Part shown: piece after piece, positions 42,202 to 50,945 of the stretch
How the letters are laid out: each line of letters starts with the position of its first letter
How positions within the stretch are numbered: the stretch's first letter is position 1
Source: Bin34 sp963422415
GTDB lineage: Bacteria; Chloroflexota; Anaerolineae; Caldilineales; Caldilineaceae
NCBI GenBank assembly: GCA_963422415.1
Contig: OY729430.1
Location: forward strand, 2,418,001-2,482,000
Length of the DNA stretch: 64,000 nt
Reading direction: 5' to 3'
Translations under genes and position numbers: made by a program
Notes under the pieces: model-generated
The model's database searches: none
Seen by the model: the letters and a program-made list of their open reading frames with translations, nothing else
Told to the model about the DNA's origin: nothing

Positions 42202-44163
42202 CTATTTGTAGCTCCGCTGGCTGAGGGGAACTTCCTTGAACTCCAAGGGTTCCTTGTGCAGACATGGAACCTGATTCTCACCTGTATAGGCCCAACCCGC
42301 CGCATAGGCGAATTGGGTATCGTCCCGTTGGGCCTCGCCCTCGGCGGTCTGACTTTCGACCCGGAAGTGTCCGCCGCAGGATTCCTCCCGATGCAAGGCA
42401 TCTAGCGCAATCAGTTCCCCCAGCTCAATCAAGTCGGCCACCCGCCCCGCCAATTCCAGATTCTGATTCAGAGTGTCCGCACCGCCCGGCACATACAGAT
42501 CCTGCCAGAAATCGGCCTTCAGATCCTGCAGCTGGGCATGGGCCCCGATCAGGCCTTCCCGGTCACGGGCCATGCCGCATCGGCTCCACATGATGCGGCC
42601 CAGCTCCCGATGAAACGCGGTGGCGGTTCTCTTGCCTTGCAGAGACAGCAAGGCTTGCAGACGGCCCTCCACTTCCTCGATGCACTCTTGGACGGCGGGA
42701 TGGTCAGGTGCAACCTCCGCCACATCTGTGCTGGCCAGATAATGACCCACGGTATAGGGCACTATGAAGTACCCGTCGGCCAGACCTTGCATGAGTGCGC
42801 TGGCTCCCAGACGATTGGCCCCGTGATCCGAGAAATTCGCTTCGCCCAAGACAAAGAGACCCTGCAGATTGCTTTGCAAGTTGTAGTCCACCCAAAGACC
42901 GCCCATCGTATAGTGCACCGCCGGATAAATTCGCATGGGGCGGGTGTAGGGGTCTTCTCCCGTGATGCTCTCGTACATGTCGAAGAGATTACCGTAGCGG
43001 GCCTCGATGACGTCTCGTCCGAGACGCTCGAGCGCATCGGAGAAGTCCAGATAGACTCCATTCTTGAGAGGTCCTACGCCATATCCTTCATTCACGATCG
43101 TCTCGGCATTGCGCGAGGCCACATCCCTAGGCACCAGATTCCCAAAGCTAGGATATCGCTCTTCTAGGTAGTAGTGCCGCTCCGCTTCGGAAATGTCCTG
43201 TGGAGCTCGGGTATCACCTTGGGCCCGCGGAACCCAGATACGGCCATCGTTCCGGAGCGATTCACTCATCAGCGTGAGTTTGGTCTGATGCTCGCCTGCA
43301 GGCGGAATGCAGGTCGGATGTATCTGGGTATAGCAGGGATTGGCCAGGTAGGCTCCACGCCGGTAGGCACGCCACACCGCCGTGACATTGGTGCCTTTGG
43401 CATTGGTAGAAAGGTAAAAGACGTTGCTGTAGCCACCCGTGGCCAATATCACGGCGTCTCCCAGATAAGGCTTCAGTTCTCCCGTCAGCAGGTTTCGCAC
43501 GACGATGCCACGAGCCACCCCATCCACCAGGATGAGATCCAGCATTTCCGCCCGGGTATGCATTGCCACTTGGCCTGCCGCAATCTGGCGCGCCAGAGAC
43601 TGATAGGCACCCAGCAGCAGCTGCTGTCCTGTCTGCCCACGCGCATAGAACGTACGTGCCACCTGGACGCCACCAAAGGATCGATTGTCGAGATAACCTC
43701 CATACTCCCGTGCAAAGGGAACACCTTGGGCCACACATTGATCAATGATGTCGGCGCTGATTTGCGCCAAACGATAGACGTTGGCCTCGCGGGCCCGGAA
43801 GTCCCCTCCCTTGACCGTGTCATAGAAGAGTCTTTGAATGCTGTCCCCGTCGTTGCGGTAATTCTTGGCGGCGTTAATGCCCCCTTGGGCCGCTACACTG
43901 TGCGCCCGGCGAGGACTGTCCTGAAAACAGAAGCAGGAGACTCGGTACCCTTGCTCGGCCAAGGCGGTGGCGGCCGATGCCCCGGCCAACCCAGAGCCCA
44001 CGACGATCACATGGTGACGTCGCCGATTCGCCGGTGCCACGAGTTGCATGTGGAAACGGTGATGGTCCCATTTGTCGGCGATGGGGCCCTCGGGAACCCG
44101 GCCATCCAAGTCCTCGCCTCTATCCCATGTCGGGGTCAATCTGTCAGGGGAACGTCCGGCCAT
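42202..44163 (-). CDS. sdhA: Succinate dehydrogenase/fumarate reductase flavoprotein subunit
   Basis: A 653-residue flavoprotein with covalent FAD and the dicarboxylate site. The N-terminal dinucleotide fold is HHVIVVGSGLAGASAATAL. The flavinylation region is SVAAQGGINAAKNYRNDGDS. Other conserved parts are REYGGYLDNRSFGGVQVARTF, VILATGGYSNVFYLSTNAKG, and HYTMGGLWVDYNLQSNLQGL, then LGEANFSDHGANRLGASALM. An N-terminal extension of about 55 residues (residues 1-55) precedes the FAD fold. The ATG at 44163 lies 4 bases after the sdhC stop; the frame is open further into sdhC. Class B type. Confidence 0.96.
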   Translation of the reverse strand: MAGRSPDRLTPTWDRGEDLDGRVPEGPIADKWDHHRFHMQLVAPANRRRHHVIVVGSGLAGASAATALAEQGYRVSCFCFQDSPRRAHSVAAQGGINAAKNYRNDGDSIQRLFYDTVKGGDFRAREANVYRLAQISADIIDQCVAQGVPFAREYGGYLDNRSFGGVQVARTFYARGQTGQQLLLGAYQSLARQIAAGQVAMHTRAEMLDLILVDGVARGIVVRNLLTGELKPYLGDAVILATGGYSNVFYLSTNAKGTNVTAVWRAYRRGAYLANPCYTQIHPTCIPPAGEHQTKLTLMSESLRNDGRIWVPRAQGDTRAPQDISEAERHYYLEERYPSFGNLVPRDVASRNAETIVNEGYGVGPLKNGVYLDFSDALERLGRDVIEARYGNLFDMYESITGEDPYTRPMRIYPAVHYTMGGLWVDYNLQSNLQGLFVLGEANFSDHGANRLGASALMQGLADGYFIVPYTVGHYLASTDVAEVAPDHPAVQECIEEVEGRLQALLSLQGKRTATAFHRELGRIMWSRCGMARDREGLIGAHAQLQDLKADFWQDLYVPGGADTLNQNLELAGRVADLIELGELIALDALHREESCGGHFRVESQTAEGEAQRDDTQFAYAAGWAYTGENQVPCLHKEPLEFKEVPLSQRSYK

Positions 44164-44167
44164 TGTC

Positions 44168-44836
44168 CTACCCCACGAAACCGGCCACCACCGCAATCGG
44201 TATCAGGGCAAACCCGGCGGGAATTCCCAAGGCCAGCACGGAGGCCAACACCCGTGTGCCTTTGTTGAATGCCTCGCTGCGCCAGCCCATGGTTTGAAAA
44301 AAACTCCAGGCGCCGTGGTACAGATGGAAACCAACCACAATCAAGGCCCCCAAGTACAGGGTCACGTGGATGGGATTTTGAAAACCGACCACTAGATTCT
44401 GATACGGCTGCCCCCGGACAAAGTCGGCCTGCAACAGGAAGCTGCCCCAAGTGAAGTGAGCCACATGGTACAGCAAGAAAGCGGCAATGGCGGCTCCTCC
44501 CCAGCGCATGGTGACCATTGCATAATTTGCTCCCACTATTCTATAGGTATCGTAATTCTGAGGCCGCGCCTGGGCGGCCATCCTCTTCAGGGCAATGGCC
44601 GCCCACATATGCAAGACCAAGGACACGACAAAGACCATGCGGGCAGCAAACAGGGCATGGCCTTTCCCCAGCAGGGGGGCACCCAGCCACCGCAGGCTTT
44701 CAGCGTAGTGGTTGAAGGTTTCCGGTCCGCCAAAGACCTTCAGATTGCCGTACATGTGCATCACCAAGTACCCGATCCAAATCAGACCGGTGATGGACAT
44801 GACAATTTTCTTGCCAATGGACGATCGGAACAACAC
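44168..44836 (-). CDS. sdhC: Succinate dehydrogenase cytochrome b subunit (single-chain, di-haem type)
   Basis: A 222-residue membrane anchor with five predicted helices. Helices hold His residues at LVMHMYGN, LVLHMWAAI, LLYHVAHFTWG, and VGFHLYHGAW, enough for two haem b groups, as in class B succinate:quinone reductases with menaquinone. The N-terminal SSIGKKIVMSITGLIWIGYL is typical. No separate sdhD exists, in keeping with the type. It fits the menaquinone genes at 21-28 kb. It lies 56 bp after icd. Confidence 0.92.
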   Translation of the reverse strand: MLFRSSIGKKIVMSITGLIWIGYLVMHMYGNLKVFGGPETFNHYAESLRWLGAPLLGKGHALFAARMVFVVSLVLHMWAAIALKRMAAQARPQNYDTYRIVGANYAMVTMRWGGAAIAAFLLYHVAHFTWGSFLLQADFVRGQPYQNLVVGFQNPIHVTLYLGALIVVGFHLYHGAWSFFQTMGWRSEAFNKGTRVLASVLALGIPAGFALIPIAVVAGFVG

Positions 44837-44892
44837 CTAACGAGTCGGTCTCCTAGCCGGACGAGAATGCCGAGCGGTCCCCGTGGGCCTTT

Positions 44893-46137
44893 TTACAGGT
44901 TGGTTACAATTTTCTTGGCAAACTGGCTGCAGGACACTTTCGTGGCATTGTCCATGAGACGGTGCAGATCGTAGGTCACTGTACGCTGGGCAAAGGTACG
45001 CTCCATGGCCGCGACCAAGGCATCTGCCGCCTCGGTCCAGCCCAGATGACGCAACATCATTTCACCACTGAGCAACATTGAAGAAGGATTGACCTGATCC
45101 AGTCCGGCATACTTGGGCGCAGTGCCATGAGTCGCCTCAAAAATAGCCCTGCCCGTTTCGTAATTGATGTTGGCGCCGGGCGCAATGCCTATGCCCCCGA
45201 TCTGCGCGGCCAAGGCATCGCTGATGTAGTCTCCATTCAAGTTCATGGTGGCAATGACGTCGTATTCCGCGGGGCGCGTCAGGATCTGCTGCAAGAAGGC
45301 GTCGGCTATCGCGTCCTTGACAATCAAGCCGCTGGGCAGTTGCAGCCATGGCCCCCCATTCACCTCGACTCCCCCGAACTCTTGCCGGGTCACTTCGTAG
45401 CCCCAGTTGCGGAAACCCCCTTCCGTGAACTTCATGATGTTGCCTTTGTGCACCAGAGTTACACTCTTGCGATCATTGGCCAAAGCATAGTCAATGGCCG
45501 ACTTGACCAAGCGGAAAGTGCCTTCCGCACTGATGGGCTTGATGCCGATACTGGAGGTGTCGGGAAATCGAATCTGTTCAGATCCCATTTCGGTGCGAAT
45601 GAATTTCACGATGCGTTGGGCTTCCGGCGTTTGGGCTTCCCACTCAATGCCGGCATAGATGTCTTCGGTATTTTCCCGGAAAACCACCATGTCCACCAGC
45701 TCGGGCCGTCGCACGGGACTGGGCACCCCGGCAAAGAACCGCACCGGCCTTACGCAGGCATACAAGTCCAGCTTTTGACGCAGGGCCACGTTGATGCTGC
45801 GAATACCTCCCCCTACAGGCGTGGACAACGGGCCCTTGATGGCTACCAGGTACTCGTCAATGGCCTCCAAGGTCTCTTCCGGCAGCCACACATCGTCTCC
45901 ATAGATCTCCACCGCCTTTTCGCCGGCATGGATTTCCATCCAGGCGACGGCTCTGGCCCCGCCATAGGCCTTTGTCACGGCTGCATCCAACACCAACCTG
46001 CTGGCATGCCAAATGTCGGGCCCAGTACCGTCGCCTTCAATGAAAGCCACTATGGGATTGTCAGGCACTTGCAAGTCCGATCCTTCGAATGTGACCTTGC
46101 TGCCATGGGCAGGGACGGCAATATGAGTGTCGGGCAT
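44893..46137 (-). CDS. icd: Isocitrate dehydrogenase (NADP-dependent)
   Basis: Oxidatively decarboxylates isocitrate to 2-oxoglutarate. The 414-residue protein closely follows the E. coli Icd pattern. KGPLSTPVGGGIRSINVALR carries the serine that is phosphorylated in E. coli and the substrate arginines. FRENTEDIYAGIEWE, NLNGDYISDALAAQIGGIGI, and HGTAPKYAGLDQVNP also match; the Lys-Tyr in the last motif supports NADP use. The ATG follows GAGGA. It is first in an icd-sdhC-sdhA-sdhB run. No aceK homolog is near. Confidence 0.96.
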   Translation of the reverse strand: MPDTHIAVPAHGSKVTFEGSDLQVPDNPIVAFIEGDGTGPDIWHASRLVLDAAVTKAYGGARAVAWMEIHAGEKAVEIYGDDVWLPEETLEAIDEYLVAIKGPLSTPVGGGIRSINVALRQKLDLYACVRPVRFFAGVPSPVRRPELVDMVVFRENTEDIYAGIEWEAQTPEAQRIVKFIRTEMGSEQIRFPDTSSIGIKPISAEGTFRLVKSAIDYALANDRKSVTLVHKGNIMKFTEGGFRNWGYEVTRQEFGGVEVNGGPWLQLPSGLIVKDAIADAFLQQILTRPAEYDVIATMNLNGDYISDALAAQIGGIGIAPGANINYETGRAIFEATHGTAPKYAGLDQVNPSSMLLSGEMMLRHLGWTEAADALVAAMERTFAQRTVTYDLHRLMDNATKVSCSQFAKKIVTNL

Positions 46138-46346
46138 CTCGCTTCCTCAATGTGATCGCGTTGTCAAAGTGACAGGCCAGCCCTTGACCTCAGGTTGGGC
46201 CTTTCCCTCACAAGCATAATATGAAATCGGCCATACTTCTCTGTCTGCAAGATCCTCTGATCGAAAAAACGCCGTATAACAGGAAGAATCGTGAGACCTC
46301 GACGGGGTGTGGTCTGTCCCGTTGTCCCGTTGCGGTTTCCTGTGAG

Positions 46347-47192
46347 TCAGTCATTTTGGTCAATCCACTTCTTCATGTAGCGGGCGCATTCCATGACAGC
46401 CTCGTCTTCCGCCGCGGCATCGCCGACATCCAGATCCATTTCCATGGCCATGACGAAACGCTCCCGCTGCGCGGCAATCCGCTTCAGCTCGGCCAACACG
46501 GGCGGAAAGTTCACGTCCCCCATGCCGATGGGCACGGAACTGCAAACTCCGTCCACTATGCGGTAGTCCCGCACATGGGCGTGATAGGTATAGTCCGCCA
46601 GCTTCCGGGTCGCCGTGAGGGGATCCTCGTCCAGGATGAACCAATTGCCCGTGTCATTGTGCAAACCAACGTTGTTCGCGCCCAGTGTCTGAAAAATTTG
46701 CAGGAAATCGTCGCTGCTGAAGAAATCATAGTTCTCCGTGGTCACGACCATATCATAATCCCGGGCGGCCTCGGCCAGTTCCCCAATTTGGTCAATGGCG
46801 ATGCGTACACGTCCGTCTCGCTTGACCCGACCACCGTAGCTGAAGTAGAAGAGTCCAAGCGGAGACCCCAGATAGTGGGCCACTTCCAGATTCCGGATGC
46901 TGTTAGCTAGGGGGCCGGTCGCAAAGTCCTCATCCGCGTGCAGTCCCAGCGTGCCAATGATGACCGTGGGCACCAGGTTCAGGTCGGTCAGGCGAGACTT
47001 CAATTCCTTCAGGTACCCGATTTCCGTGGAAGCCAAGGCCCCCACGCCAAAATCGATGCCCATGGGATCGATGGACAGTTCCCGGGCCACCTTGCTGACC
47101 TTGTCCAAGACGATGTCAATGACGGGAAGGTCTTGAGGTCTGCGCAACTGTCGTCTGTACGAATCGGAAAGAATGCCAAGGGTCAAGCTCAT
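46347..47192 (-). CDS. Sugar phosphate isomerase/epimerase-like TIM barrel protein
   Basis: A 281-residue AP-endonuclease-2 type barrel (xylose-isomerase-like). Metal-site acidic and His residues are seen in MVVTTENYDFF (Glu), NVGLHNDTGNWFI (His and Asp), YHAHVRDYRI (His), and VMAMEMDLD (Glu). Members isomerise or dehydrate sugars, inositols, and keto-sugars. The ATG follows AGGAG. It is the last gene of a five-gene minus-strand unit with another such barrel, a Gfo/Idh oxidoreductase, and two sulfatases. The two barrels are not close copies. The specific reaction is unknown. Confidence 0.82.
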   Translation of the reverse strand: MSLTLGILSDSYRRQLRRPQDLPVIDIVLDKVSKVARELSIDPMGIDFGVGALASTEIGYLKELKSRLTDLNLVPTVIIGTLGLHADEDFATGPLANSIRNLEVAHYLGSPLGLFYFSYGGRVKRDGRVRIAIDQIGELAEAARDYDMVVTTENYDFFSSDDFLQIFQTLGANNVGLHNDTGNWFILDEDPLTATRKLADYTYHAHVRDYRIVDGVCSSVPIGMGDVNFPPVLAELKRIAAQRERFVMAMEMDLDVGDAAAEDEAVMECARYMKKWIDQND

Positions 47193-47244
47193 GCCGGATA
47201 CTCCTGAGAAATAGCAAGTGATAAGGTGCGGGTTGCGACGCCCG

Positions 47245-48093
47245 CTATGCCAGATGAGATTTCAGATAGGGAACTTCAATGTCAAAAATCTCCCGCAAAG
47301 CCGATGCCGGCACATGGGGCTCCAGGGTGACGTAACCGTCATACCGGTCCGCCTTGATGCGTTCCAGGATGCGTTCCACGTTGAAGGCGGCGTCAGGCAA
47401 GGCCACGTAGCCAATCCAGGCATCCCGGCGGCCCCGCATCAGGCCACCTTTGAAGCACGACCCCACCTCGTTCCAGTGAATGCCGCCCTTCAAGTGGACA
47501 TAGCCGATGAAGTCCTGCAGCAATTCGTAGGCATACGGATAGGGCTCTTCATAGGCGTGGTAGTAATTGCAGGGATCGTACTGGGTCTGGAAGTGGGGGG
47601 AATCCACCGCTTCCAGAATATGCCGCACATCCAGCGCCAAGCCGGATTCATCATGCGCCTCGTTCTCCAACACGATTGCCACGTTCCGGGTGCCCGCGTA
47701 TGCCGCCGCGGGCTTCATGGCCTCGACAAAGATTGCAGGGGGCATGTGAGCCAAGTAGCAGTTCACCACCGGCGCTCCCAGGGTTGCCGCGGTGTCCACG
47801 GCGCCGGCCAGGGCCGCCGTGGCATTGGCCACCCCTCCGGAGGATGTGCAGATTCGCATGGCATTGAAGCCCAGCGTGACGCATGCACAGTGCATGTCTG
47901 CGGCTGCATATGCGGCCTTGGCCGCCGTTACATCCTTGCCTTCGTATCGTTCCCTTTCCTCGACGGTTTCTCCGCCCACCAGATTCTGGGGCCAGATTTC
48001 CATGGCGTCCAGCCCATAGGACCGTACAAATTCCAAGGCGGCGGGCAGAGAGTGTTCACGGGCTAGCATCTGCCCGTTCAATGCCATCTTCAT
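47245..48093 (-). CDS. Sugar phosphate isomerase/epimerase-like TIM barrel protein
   Basis: A 282-residue xylose-isomerase-like barrel. Likely metal-binding positions are IVLENEAHDESG (Glu), QYDPCNYYHAYE (Asp and His), GYVHLKGGIHWNE (His), and GYVTLEPHVP (Glu). The cofactor is probably a divalent metal. The start follows AGGAG; 52 bp separate it from the next barrel gene and 28 bp from the Gfo/Idh gene upstream. It probably acts on the product of the oxidoreductase or on the sugar released by the sulfatases, as inferred from the operon only. Confidence 0.84.
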   Translation of the reverse strand: MKMALNGQMLAREHSLPAALEFVRSYGLDAMEIWPQNLVGGETVEERERYEGKDVTAAKAAYAAADMHCACVTLGFNAMRICTSSGGVANATAALAGAVDTAATLGAPVVNCYLAHMPPAIFVEAMKPAAAYAGTRNVAIVLENEAHDESGLALDVRHILEAVDSPHFQTQYDPCNYYHAYEEPYPYAYELLQDFIGYVHLKGGIHWNEVGSCFKGGLMRGRRDAWIGYVALPDAAFNVERILERIKADRYDGYVTLEPHVPASALREIFDIEVPYLKSHLA

Positions 48094-48121
48094 AAGTGGA
48101 TTTCTCCTGTGAATCTCAGAT

Positions 48122-49141
48122 CTAATACACCAGTTCCACTACAGATCCCGAAGTGGCTGATTCTTCGACCGCGTCCAGGAAAACCATGTCCTCCAAGGCT
48201 TCCTGTGCAGTAGGCGAATGCGGGGTGTCCTTCAGAATGGCGTCCGAGTAATGCTCAATTTCCTTCCAGTAGTTGTCGAAGTGATCCAGATGCTGTAGGT
48301 TGGACTCAAAGTTCAGTTCGTATCCACCGGCCTGGCATGTCAGATGTCCCCCCGGATTCTGCGCGAAGCAGTTGTGGACCGCGGCCTTGCCTTCGGTACC
48401 CAGCACGGCAAAGGTGCTGTCGTTATGGGAATAGCAGGTGCTAATCACGCCCGGCACGCCATTTTCCAGCTGGAACCAGCCCATGACGGTATCCGGAGCG
48501 GGAAAGTCCTGGGCCACCACCGTGGACATGTAGGCAGATACCCGTGCCACCCGGGCCCCTAGCAGTTCCCGAATGGCGAAGGCGAGATAGATGCCCGCGT
48601 CCAGCAGCGGCCCTCCTCTGCGTCCCGTCCAACGCCAGGAACCGATCTTGTCCAAGGTATAGCCGCGCCACGCCGAGAACGAGAAACTGGCATTGACCAT
48701 GGCGATCTGTCCTAGGGTTCCATTCCGGATCAGCCTTTTGGTCTCCCGAAAGGAATCTCCGAACCGGGACATGTAGGCGCACATCAGGCGCACTCCGTTC
48801 TCCTCGCAGCAAGCAATCATTTGGCGAGCCTCATTGGCATCGATGCAGAGGGGTTTTTCGCTCAATACGTGCTTGCTCTGGGCAGCGGCATCCAGGCAGA
48901 CAGGAAGATGAACCTCATTGGGCAGCCCCAAGTACACCACATCCAATGCGTCGGATTGCAACAGCTCCTTGTAATCGGTATGGACAGAGACCTCCTTTCC
49001 CCATCTCTCCTGCACCATGCCCAATCGTTCGGGTCGGACATCCGACGCAGCTACCAGCCGGGCATTGGATGCCTTGTCAATACCGGGCATGGCCTTGTCG
49101 AAGGCTATCTGTCCACAACCGATCACTCCCCACCGCAACAT
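48122..49141 (-). CDS. Gfo/Idh/MocA family oxidoreductase
   Basis: A 339-residue NAD(P)-dependent dehydrogenase with the N-terminal Rossmann motif GVIGCGQIAFDKAMPG, the family signature SEKPLCIDANEARQM (Glu-Lys-Pro) near residues 94-108, and a C-terminal alpha/beta domain with GRRGGPLLDAGIYLAFAIRE holding the catalytic Asp region. Members oxidise hydroxyls of sugars, inositols, or amino sugars. It is the third gene of the sulfatase-sulfatase-Gfo-barrel-barrel operon. The ATG follows GGGAG. Substrate unknown. Confidence 0.9.
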   Translation of the reverse strand: MLRWGVIGCGQIAFDKAMPGIDKASNARLVAASDVRPERLGMVQERWGKEVSVHTDYKELLQSDALDVVYLGLPNEVHLPVCLDAAAQSKHVLSEKPLCIDANEARQMIACCEENGVRLMCAYMSRFGDSFRETKRLIRNGTLGQIAMVNASFSFSAWRGYTLDKIGSWRWTGRRGGPLLDAGIYLAFAIRELLGARVARVSAYMSTVVAQDFPAPDTVMGWFQLENGVPGVISTCYSHNDSTFAVLGTEGKAAVHNCFAQNPGGHLTCQAGGYELNFESNLQHLDHFDNYWKEIEHYSDAILKDTPHSPTAQEALEDMVFLDAVEESATSGSVVELVY

Positions 49142-49161
49142 GGCATCGCTCCCTTGAATGA

Positions 49162-50904
49162 CTATGATTCCACCCTGCCAATATAAACGTAGTAGGCCCC
49201 AAATTCAGCGCCTGTGAGAGGTCTCAGGAAGGTTTGCAGGTGGATCGGCCCTTTCTCCAGTTCAAACTCGAAGACAATTCCCTTCGCTTCCATGTCCACC
49301 GCGGCTTCCGCCCATTGAGAGCCAACCCGAATGCAGGCTCGCTGGACATCAATGGCCTCTCCTCCGCCATACCCTGAATCAAAGGTCATCTCCGACATGG
49401 CCAGCACCTTGCCCGGCATACCGCCACAGAGAGCTCGATCCTCTTCGCGAGGCCACCGCCGCAATTCAAAACTATACCGACCCGAAGCGGCAACATGCAA
49501 TTCCCAGTAGCCGTTGAAGCGCACGCCGGCCCGCACTTGATTCTGATTCCAAGCGCATGCGCAATCCGGGTTGCGCCAGTCATGGCTGTTCACGACTTGG
49601 TCTGGCGCACGAGAGTCTCCGATGGTGATGGGGATTTCGGTCAAAGCCTGGCGCGACACTCGTTCCCACCAAACTTCGTACTCTTGTTGAAGCCGGGACA
49701 CAATATCCGGGAAGATCCGCGCCACGTCTTGCGTTTGCCCCGGATCGGTTTCCATGTCATACAATTCCCGACCGTTTACCAAGCGCCAGCCCGGCGCCAT
49801 GACAGCACTGCGCCGCCACTTCACGGGATAGACAAGTCGCTGCGAATCCGTAATGAGGGTGCGCGTCGGCCACTCTTCCTTCTCGTGCTTGAAAAGTGGG
49901 CCGAGACTGCAACCGTCCCAGTCCGGTGTCTGATGCGATTCCAGTTCGCACAGATCCAGCAACGTCGGCATCAGATCCACATTGGCTGCCAGTTCCGGTA
50001 TGTCTCGACCCTTGGACATGCCAGCCGCTGGCCAGTGCAGAAAGAAAGGAACACGGTGCCCACCATCGTAGGGCGAGCCTTTCTGTCCTCTCATGCCGGC
50101 ATTGAAGCCGCTGACCACGAAGTGGTCTGAATCTGTTCGCAGCCCTCCGGCAGAGCCATTGTCCGTCGTGAAAATCAGAATGGTGTTGTCCGCGAGTTCC
50201 CACTCTGCCAGCAGCCTGCGCAAGGCACCGAAATTTTCGTCGATATTGGTGACCATGCCGTAGAACTTGGCCCGTTCCAAGTCTGCGGTGGATTCCCGAT
50301 AGGGTTCGCTGTACCGCGAATCTACGAGATGTGGCCCGTGCGGCGCGTTGGTCGAAATCATGCAGAAGAAGGGCTCTTGCCTGTGTCGTTTCACAAAGGC
50401 GCAACCCTGTTGAAACCAGACGTCGGTGCAGTACCCTTGAAAACGCCGGTATGCCTTGCCAGTCCAGTACGCATCATCAAAATAGCGGTTGCCCCAGTAG
50501 TCGGGGGTGTTGCCCACACCGCCGCCGCCATGGACCACCACCTCGTCGAATCCCCGATCCTGCGGACGATAGGGGTAGTTGTCTCCCAAGTGCCACTTGC
50601 CAAACAGCCCCGTGACGTAGCCGTTGGCCCGAAACGCGTCGGCCAGGGAATATTCTTCGACGCGCAACAATGAACGTCCGCCAATGGTATGCCAGACACC
50701 GGTACTGTTCGCATAACGTCCCGTCAGCAGACCGGCCCGGGTGGGAGCGCAAGTCGGGCCTACATGATAGTTGGTCAGACGCACACTTTCGCCGTGAAAG
50801 CGGTCTAGGTGCGGAGTTTGGATAACAGGGTTGCCATGGCAACCCAAGTCACCATATCCTTGGTCATCCGTGATGACCAGGATCACGTTGGGCCGTGTCA
50901 ACAT
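49162..50904 (-). CDS. Sulfatase (arylsulfatase A-like, formylglycine type)
   Basis: A 580-residue sulfatase. The metal and substrate site begins with VILVITDDQGYGDLGCHG. The formylglycine motif is PTCAPTRAGLLTGRYA (Cys-x-Pro-x-Arg) near residues 50-65. FGKWHLGDNYPYRPQDRGFD and IFTTDNGSAGG follow, with the later Asp-Asn metal ligands. No signal peptide is visible, so it may act in the cytosol or be exported in another way. A C-terminal domain of about 130 residues after the core is unassigned, possibly a beta-sandwich. It is the second gene in its operon. Confidence 0.9.
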   Translation of the reverse strand: MLTRPNVILVITDDQGYGDLGCHGNPVIQTPHLDRFHGESVRLTNYHVGPTCAPTRAGLLTGRYANSTGVWHTIGGRSLLRVEEYSLADAFRANGYVTGLFGKWHLGDNYPYRPQDRGFDEVVVHGGGGVGNTPDYWGNRYFDDAYWTGKAYRRFQGYCTDVWFQQGCAFVKRHRQEPFFCMISTNAPHGPHLVDSRYSEPYRESTADLERAKFYGMVTNIDENFGALRRLLAEWELADNTILIFTTDNGSAGGLRTDSDHFVVSGFNAGMRGQKGSPYDGGHRVPFFLHWPAAGMSKGRDIPELAANVDLMPTLLDLCELESHQTPDWDGCSLGPLFKHEKEEWPTRTLITDSQRLVYPVKWRRSAVMAPGWRLVNGRELYDMETDPGQTQDVARIFPDIVSRLQQEYEVWWERVSRQALTEIPITIGDSRAPDQVVNSHDWRNPDCACAWNQNQVRAGVRFNGYWELHVAASGRYSFELRRWPREEDRALCGGMPGKVLAMSEMTFDSGYGGGEAIDVQRACIRVGSQWAEAAVDMEAKGIVFEFELEKGPIHLQTFLRPLTGAEFGAYYVYIGRVES

Positions 50905-50945
50905 AGACAGTGAATCTGGAGAATGGGGCCTGCACTCACGTGAAC

